Shown here: positions 7,265-10,282 of the stretch, piece by piece
Layout: every line of letters begins with the position of its first letter
Position numbering within the stretch: the stretch's first letter is position 1
DNA from: Methanobacteriota archaeon
Lineage (GTDB): Archaea > Altiarchaeota > Altiarchaeia > IMC4 > QMZM01
Assembly (NCBI GenBank): GCA_021731385.1
Contig: JAKFXM010000049.1
Coordinates: 1 to 10,282, forward strand
Direction: 5' to 3'
DNA: 10,282 nucleotides
Translations under genes and position numbers: made by a program
The notes under the pieces: generated by a model
The model's input: only the letters and a program-made list of their open reading frames with translations
Databases searched by the model: none
Told to the model about the DNA's origin: nothing

Positions 7265-7288
7265 ATATTAAAATACAAAGTAAATATA
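7265..7288. promoter_or_regulatory. Back-to-back promoters of sepS and thiL
   Basis: The 47-base gap between divergent start codons holds two AT-rich boxes placed symmetrically. ATATTAAAATA (7265-7275) is about 31 bases before the thiL ATG on the plus strand. TATATTTA on the minus strand (7281-7288) is about 32 bases before the sepS ATG. Both spacings predict transcripts that begin within a few bases of the ATG, and neither gene has a Shine-Dalgarno sequence. Overlapping promoters this close would compete for initiation factors. Confidence 0.5.
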
Positions 7289-7300
7289 GATACTACTGAT

Positions 7301-8239
7301 ATGAAACTTTCTGACCTTGGCGAAAAGGAAATAGTAAAAAGGCTTGGCCGTTTTCTTGACATCGGGGATGATGCAGCATACCTGAAATTCGGTGATGAAT
7401 TTCTGATTCTTGCAACAGATATGCTGTATGAAAAAACACATATACTGCCAAAAATCAGCAGGGAGCAGATTGGAAAGCTTATAGTTACCGTAAATTTCAG
7501 CGACATCGCGGCAATGGGTGCAAAGCCGATTGCGTTCCTTCTCTCATATGGAAGCCCTGACATTGAACTTAAAGATTTTGAGATAATGATGCACGGGGTC
7601 GACGATCAGTGCAAAAAATACAACGCAAAATTTGCAGGTGGTGATACGAATTACATGGATATATTGACGCTTTCCGGAGCAGCCATCGGAAAAACAAAGA
7701 GACCGGTGCTGCGTTCGGGTGCAGGAATCGGGGATATAATTGCAGTTACGGGAAATTTAGGCAGTGCAGGACTGGGAACCGAAATTTTGCTAAAAAATCT
7801 GCCGGTTGATGTAAATAACCCTGCAGTAAAGAAGGCACTTGAACCTGAACCAAGGGTTAATGAGGGCATTTTATTGGGGAATTACGCTACTTCCATGACC
7901 GACATAAGCGACAGCCTTTCTGTAAGTTTATATGATATTGCAGTATCCGGCAGGGTCGGTATAACGCTTGAAATTGATAGCATCCCAATCTCTGAAGATG
8001 CAAGGAATGTTGCCAAAAAACTGAATTTGGATATACTAGATTATGCACTCTACAGCGAGGGTGATTACGAACTCCTGTTTACAATATCAAAGGAAAATTT
8101 CAATAAGATTCGGAAAAAAATAACTATTACAAAAATTGGTGAAATTGTTAAGGGCAGTAAGATTGTTGGGATAAAGGAGAAAAAGAAATTTGAAATCAAA
8201 AAAAAGGGTTATGAACATTTTTCAGCCTCAACCTTCTGA
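7301..8239 (+). CDS. thiL: Thiamine-monophosphate kinase (ThiL)
   Basis: ThiL phosphorylates thiamine monophosphate to thiamine pyrophosphate with ATP, the last step of the cofactor pathway. The 312 residues counted from this ATG are a normal length. Family motifs are the Mg-ATP binding DIGDDAAYL, ATDMLYEKTH, the dimer-interface VNFSDIAAMGAKP, AGGDTN, SMTDISDSLSVSL, and EGDYELLF near the end. The frame is open 28 codons further upstream (from 7217), but that would overlap sepS and its promoter and adds no family sequence, so I chose MKLSDLGEKE. The stop codon lies in the loop of the first hairpin of the palindrome island, and the last residues SASTF are encoded by the island. The ancestral C-terminus may have been GYEHFYSHTN, which is still readable at 8676-8708. 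Confidence 0.95.
   Translation: MKLSDLGEKEIVKRLGRFLDIGDDAAYLKFGDEFLILATDMLYEKTHILPKISREQIGKLIVTVNFSDIAAMGAKPIAFLLSYGSPDIELKDFEIMMHGVDDQCKKYNAKFAGGDTNYMDILTLSGAAIGKTKRPVLRSGAGIGDIIAVTGNLGSAGLGTEILLKNLPVDVNNPAVKKALEPEPRVNEGILLGNYATSMTDISDSLSVSLYDIAVSGRVGITLEIDSIPISEDARNVAKKLNLDILDYALYSEGDYELLFTISKENFNKIRKKITITKIGEIVKGSKIVGIKEKKKFEIKKKGYEHFSASTF
8206..8222 (+). repeat. Left copy of 17-base direct repeat flanking the island
   Basis: GGGTTATGAACATTTTT matches the right copy at 8675-8691 at 15 of 17 positions. In the thiL frame it encodes GYEHF. It ends six bases before the first hairpin. Confidence 0.65.
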
Positions 8240-8246
8240 AAGGTTG
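8229..8246. repeat. Island hairpin 1
   Basis: Arms CAACCTT (8229-8235) and AAGGTTG (8240-8246), loop CTGA. The loop contains the thiL stop codon TGA. The arm sequence recurs in the last hairpin of the island. Confidence 0.75.
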
Positions 8247-8264
8247 ATGCACAGCCTTTTAACA

Positions 8265-8294
8265 ACCCGAAAAATCGCTTTGCGATTTTTGGGT
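8265..8294. repeat. Island hairpin 2
   Basis: Inner arms AAAAATCGC (8270-8278) and GCGATTTTT (8282-8290), loop TTT. Outer arms ACCC and GGGT pair across a bulged G at 8269. Confidence 0.8.
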
Positions 8295-8298
8295 GTGG

Positions 8299-8319
8299 CG
8301 GAGAACCAAAGGTTCTCCG
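8299..8319. repeat. Island hairpin 3
   Basis: Perfect nine-base arms CGGAGAACC (8299-8307) and GGTTCTCCG (8311-8319), loop AAA. It lacks the CCC-AA outer arms of several other units. Confidence 0.8.
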
Positions 8320-8331
8320 ACATATATCTGA

Positions 8332-8365
8332 GCCCGAATCAGAACCTTAAAGGTTCTGATTGGGC
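8332..8365. repeat. Island hairpin 4
   Basis: Inner arms AATCAGAACCT (8337-8347) and AGGTTCTGATT (8351-8361), loop TAA. Outer arms GCCC and GGGC pair across a bulged G at 8336. The GGGC end overlaps the next unit. Confidence 0.85.
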
Positions 8366-8393
8366 CCAATGAGAGATTATCTCTCATTCGGGC
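8364..8393. repeat. Island hairpin 5
   Basis: Inner arms AATGAGAGA (8368-8376) and TCTCTCATT (8380-8388), loop TTA. Outer arms GCCC and GGGC pair across a bulged C at 8389, the mirror of unit 4. The two units share GGGCCC and form a head-to-head pair. Confidence 0.8.
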
Positions 8394-8404
8394 GATTTCA
8401 TCGC
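8392..8404. repeat. Island hairpin 6
   Basis: Short arms GCGAT (8392-8396) and ATCGC (8400-8404), loop TTC. Its right arm also takes part in the enclosing stem CTGAGC (8328-8333) with GCTCAG (8403-8408), so the two pairings compete. Confidence 0.5.
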
Positions 8405-8413
8405 TCAGCTATA

Positions 8414-8439
8414 CCCAATTTGCCGGAGGCAAATTCGGG
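8414..8439. repeat. Island hairpin 7
   Basis: Inner arms AATTTGCC (8417-8424) and GGCAAATT (8428-8435), loop GGA. Outer CCC and GGG pair across a bulged C at 8436. Confidence 0.8.
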
Positions 8440-8467
8440 AAGGCTGGCGAAAATAAGTGGGGTTCAA

Positions 8468-8484
8468 ACGAGCCTTTGGCTCGT
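8468..8484. repeat. Island hairpin 8, inside a longer imperfect stem
   Basis: Arms ACGAGCC (8468-8474) and GGCTCGT (8478-8484), loop TTT. An enclosing stem GTGGGG (8457-8462) with CCCCAC (8519-8524) brackets it together with about 35 unstructured bases. Confidence 0.7.
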
Positions 8485-8560
8485 AACTGCTTCACTTCAT
8501 TCCGCATCACTTTGCTCACCCCACATAAATTTTACTCATCAAATTCACTCAGAATTTTCC

Positions 8561-8592
8561 GACCCGAAAATTCCTTTCAGGAATTTTGGGTC
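8561..8592. repeat. Island hairpin 9
   Basis: Inner arms AAAATTCCT (8567-8575) and AGGAATTTT (8579-8587), loop TTC. Outer GACCC and GGGTC pair across a bulged G at 8566. Confidence 0.85.
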
Positions 8593-8620
8593 CAATCAGA
8601 GCCTTTGGCTCTGATTCGGA
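8591..8620. repeat. Island hairpin 10
   Basis: Inner arms AATCAGAGCC (8594-8603) and GGCTCTGATT (8607-8616), loop TTT. Outer TCC and GGA pair across a bulged C at 8617. Units 9 and 10 are enclosed by the stem GAATTTTCC (8552-8560) with GGAAAATTC (8623-8631), a multi-branched structure. Confidence 0.85.
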
Positions 8621-8644
8621 TAGGAAAATTCCTTTCTTTTTGAT

Positions 8645-8675
8645 CAACCTTTTTCTTTATGAAAGAAAAAGGTTG
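8645..8675. repeat. Island hairpin 11
   Basis: Perfect 14-base arms CAACCTTTTTCTTT (8645-8658) and AAAGAAAAAGGTTG (8662-8675), loop ATG. The right arm ends at the first base of the right direct-repeat copy. The arm ends repeat the CAACCTT of hairpin 1. Confidence 0.85.
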
Positions 8676-8691
8676 GGATACGAACATTTTT
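8675..8691 (+). repeat. Right copy of 17-base direct repeat flanking the island
   Basis: GGGATACGAACATTTTT, the partner of 8206-8222. Read in the equivalent frame it gives GYEHF and then YSHTN and a TAA at 8706-8708; the two differences from the left copy are synonymous third positions. The same AT-rich stretch may also supply the promoter of the GTPase gene: TTTTTATAG ends about 36 bases before its ATG. Confidence 0.65.
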
Positions 8692-8729
8692 ATAGTCATA
8701 CTAATTAATGTATATAATATCCAATAAAC

Positions 8730-9950
8730 ATGAATGAAGAGAACATCAGAACAGGCATACCAAAACTAGATACGGCGCTTGGTGGCGGGCTTAGGCCGGG
8801 TTCAATAACTGTATTCTGGGCCCTTCCAGGGATTGAAAATTCGCCGTTCGTGTATCATATAATCATCGATAGATTAAATGCCGGGGGTTCCGGAATTTAT
8901 ATTGTGCAGACAAAAAGGGCAGATACTGTTGAAACTGAGATAAAGCACTATGGGTGGGACATAAGTAGATACAAAGAGAGGGGAAGTTTCTGCTTCATTG
9001 ATGCGTATTCCGGTTTGATACATGCACCTTCAAACGAGAAATTCATAGTGAAAGATGCAAAAAATCCAAAAGCGATTACAATGACCCTCGAAGATGTTCT
9101 TACAGAGAAATCAAATCACAAGATAGTTGTCTTTGACTCTATATCTACATTAATTGACCACTGTGGTGAAAAATCCCTGGATGAACTTGTTGAATGGAAA
9201 AAATTATTCATAAAACATAATGCGACGGGAATTTTCCTGTTCACGGAGTGGCCATATGACAAGGGTATTTTGAATAAGATAAAGGCATCAGCAGATGCTA
9301 TTGTCCAGTTGAATGCAATAGAGGAAAAGGTAATTTTAAGGGAATATTTCACTGTTCCAAAGGTTGATTGGAATGGAAAAGAAAATAAAGATGCAAAGGT
9401 GCCCTTTAAGATAACAAGACCGGGGGGTATTAGAGTATATATTCCAAAGATTCTTGTGACTGGCCCCTATAATGCAGGGAAGAGTTCTTTTGTCCATTCA
9501 GTATCCACAAAAGCAGTCTCTGTGGAAAGGGTTGGGACTACTATAGCATTAGACCATGGTCATGTAGATTATAAAGGGTTTTCGGTAGATTTGTTTGGAA
9601 CGCCAGGTCAGGAGAGATTTGACCCCTTGCTGGAATATCTTGGCGGGGAGGCCCTTGGGGTAATAGTGGTAATTGATTCAACAGACTCTGAAACATTTCC
9701 AAGAGCAAAGGAGATGCTCAAGAAATCAAAGAGTATAGGGCTTCCCTATGTGATAGTTGCAAACAAAGCAAATTTGGAGAATGCTTTAAGTCCTAATGAA
9801 ATAAGGGAAAGGATGAACCTTCCAAAGGAGATTCCAATTATCCCGGTTACTGCAAAAACAGTTCCTGAAGGAAAAGAAAAACTCCCGGCAGTATTGAAGT
9901 TGGAGGATGTTCACAAGGTTTTTGATGTTTTATTTGGTATGATAATCTAA
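8730..9950 (+). CDS. KaiC/RecA-like domain fused to a Ras/Arf-like small GTPase
   Basis: Residues 1 to about 210 resemble the KaiC/RadA group of RecA ATPases: TGIPKLDTALGGGL at 8-21, then a P-loop position that reads ALPGIENSPF (31-40) with no GKT/GKS, and a Walker-B-like KIVVFDSIST (131-140). ATP hydrolysis by this half is doubtful. Residues about 238-406 are a small GTPase: G1 GPYNAGKSS (245-253), G2 threonine in GTTIALD, G3 DLFGTPGQERF (287-297) with the Gln typical of Ras/Arf, G4 NKAN (345-348) where Asp is usual, and G5 VTAKT (373-377). The next gene, one base downstream, encodes a Roadblock/LC7 protein; such proteins regulate MglA-type GTPases, so the two likely work together as a switch. 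What it controls is unknown. There is no transmembrane segment or ribosome binding site. Confidence 0.85.
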   Translation: MNEENIRTGIPKLDTALGGGLRPGSITVFWALPGIENSPFVYHIIIDRLNAGGSGIYIVQTKRADTVETEIKHYGWDISRYKERGSFCFIDAYSGLIHAPSNEKFIVKDAKNPKAITMTLEDVLTEKSNHKIVVFDSISTLIDHCGEKSLDELVEWKKLFIKHNATGIFLFTEWPYDKGILNKIKASADAIVQLNAIEEKVILREYFTVPKVDWNGKENKDAKVPFKITRPGGIRVYIPKILVTGPYNAGKSSFVHSVSTKAVSVERVGTTIALDHGHVDYKGFSVDLFGTPGQERFDPLLEYLGGEALGVIVVIDSTDSETFPRAKEMLKKSKSIGLPYVIVANKANLENALSPNEIRERMNLPKEIPIIPVTAKTVPEGKEKLPAVLKLEDVHKVFDVLFGMII

Positions 9951-9951
9951 A

Positions 9952-10282
9952 ATGCCAGAATCAAAGAAGGATACATTATTCAGGCTGCTGAAGGGTTTGG
10001 GCGGCATCGGCAGTATTGAAGGCTCCGCCATTGTTACAAGGGATGGTCTCTTAATTGCATCGGATCTATCGCAGGATATAGACGCAGAGACCTTTGCTGC
10101 AATGTCAGCAACGATGATGGGTGCTGCAGAAACAGCAATAGGAGAACTTAAAAAAGGGGATGTTGAAAGGGTGATTGTAGAGGGCAGGGAAACAAAACTG
10201 ATAACAAAGGGCGCAGGCCCTAATGCACTTCTTGTTGCAATGGTTTCACGGGATGCAAACCTCGGATTAATTCTCATAGAGA
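9952..10282 (+). CDS. Roadblock/LC7 domain protein (MglB-like), 3' end missing
   Basis: The frame opens at an ATG one base after the stop of the GTPase gene and continues to the window edge, giving 110 residues. The pattern is that of the Roadblock/LC7 fold: a first helix (DTLFRLLKGLGGI), a strand with SAIVTRDGLLIAS, a long Ala/Met-rich helix (FAAMSATMMGAAETAIGEL), then strands VERVIVEGRETKLIT, NALLVAMVS and NLGLILI. In bacteria MglB is a GAP for MglA, and archaeal homologues are often encoded beside small GTPases. The one-base spacing implies translational coupling and roughly matched amounts of the two proteins. Most of the domain is present; only the final helix is missing. Confidence 0.88.
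   Translation, partial: MPESKKDTLFRLLKGLGGIGSIEGSAIVTRDGLLIASDLSQDIDAETFAAMSATMMGAAETAIGELKKGDVERVIVEGRETKLITKGAGPNALLVAMVSRDANLGLILIE

Larger units (their letters stand above)
8229..8675. repeat. Palindrome island: about eleven short hairpins
   Basis: The gap between thiL and the GTPase gene holds no convincing gene; its open frames on the plus strand (8190-8372, 8360-8614) translate hairpin arms and look like nothing known. Instead it is packed with perfect or near-perfect hairpins whose inner stems all differ and whose loops are mostly three bases. Units at 8265-8294, 8332-8365, 8364-8393, 8414-8439, 8561-8592 and 8591-8620 share outer arms CCC-AA / TT-GGG (CC / GG in the last) with one unpaired G or C on one side. 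Longer stems enclose groups of units: 8252-8258 with 8440-8446, 8328-8333 with 8403-8408, 8457-8462 with 8519-8524, and 8552-8560 with 8623-8631. The first and last units share the arm CAACCTT / AAGGTTG, so even the island ends can pair. Confidence 0.85.

Noticed and set aside
7217..7300. Upstream extension of thiL by 28 codons
   Set aside because: It would overlap the sepS start and cover both promoters; the extra residues do not fit the family, whose N-terminus begins near MKLSDLGEKE.
8190..8614. Two overlapping open frames of 60 and 84 codons on the plus strand in the palindrome island
   Set aside because: They are translations of hairpin arms, overlap the thiL end and each other, lack ribosome binding sites and show no domain-like pattern. 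Open frames arise easily here because stems repeat the same few codons on both strands.
8223..8674. CRISPR array
   Set aside because: There is no repeated unit of constant sequence and no regular spacing; the units differ in their inner stems and adjoin or overlap.
8223..8674. tRNA or other known structured RNA gene
   Set aside because: No cloverleaf, T-loop consensus or CCA end is visible; the hairpins have mostly three-base loops and do not resemble RNase P, SRP RNA or box C/D and H/ACA guide RNAs.

Overview
The window looks like part of a euryarchaeal chromosome of moderate to low G+C content. A group II chaperonin (thermosome), an archaeal-type TyrA, short promoter regions with TATA-like boxes and several genes lacking a ribosome binding site all point to Archaea. 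O-phosphoseryl-tRNA synthetase (SepRS) narrows it to the lineages that make Cys-tRNA indirectly: methanogens, their methane- or alkane-oxidising relatives, Archaeoglobi and a few uncultured groups. I cannot name a genus.

Layout, left to right. Positions 1-3642 are read leftwards. A thermosome gene and an Hsp20 gene form a heat-shock operon with a 22-base gap. After a T-rich terminator comes tyrA (prephenate dehydrogenase), which carries an unexpected C-terminal domain resembling the ferredoxin-fold anticodon-binding (FDX-ACB) domain of PheRS. A short partial reading frame follows at the left edge. A 166-residue protein I do not recognise (3742-4242) is divergent from the thermosome gene and shares a palindromic TATA-like box with it. 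It converges on a leftward two-gene unit, sepS (5691-7253) followed after one base by a hexulose-phosphate-synthase-like protein (4259-5689). That protein appears to have lost its catalytic residues and carries a long coiled coil. Divergent from sepS is thiL (thiamine-monophosphate kinase, 7301-8239). On the right, a fusion of a degenerate KaiC/RecA-like domain with a Ras/Arf-like GTPase (8730-9950) is followed after one base by a Roadblock/LC7 protein that runs off the window. This is an MglA/MglB-like GTPase and regulator pair.

The most unusual content is a set of small palindromes. The roughly 450-base gap between thiL and the GTPase gene is almost entirely made of hairpins with different inner stems and loops of mostly three bases. 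Several share outer arms of CCC-AA pairing with TT-GGG and a single bulged G or C on one side, and some are nested inside longer stems. The island is bracketed by a 17-base imperfect direct repeat (15/17) that includes the GYEHF codons of thiL, as if the island had been inserted into the end of thiL. Hairpins of the same style lie in frame inside the HPS-like gene: a double hairpin that adds about 16 residues, and a 24/28 direct repeat that forms the same small hairpin twice. Together these suggest a family of mobile or replicating palindromic elements able to enter both intergenic and coding DNA, comparable in principle to Rickettsia palindromic elements or mitochondrial double-hairpin elements. 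Mobility is inference; the hairpins and repeats are read directly from the sequence.
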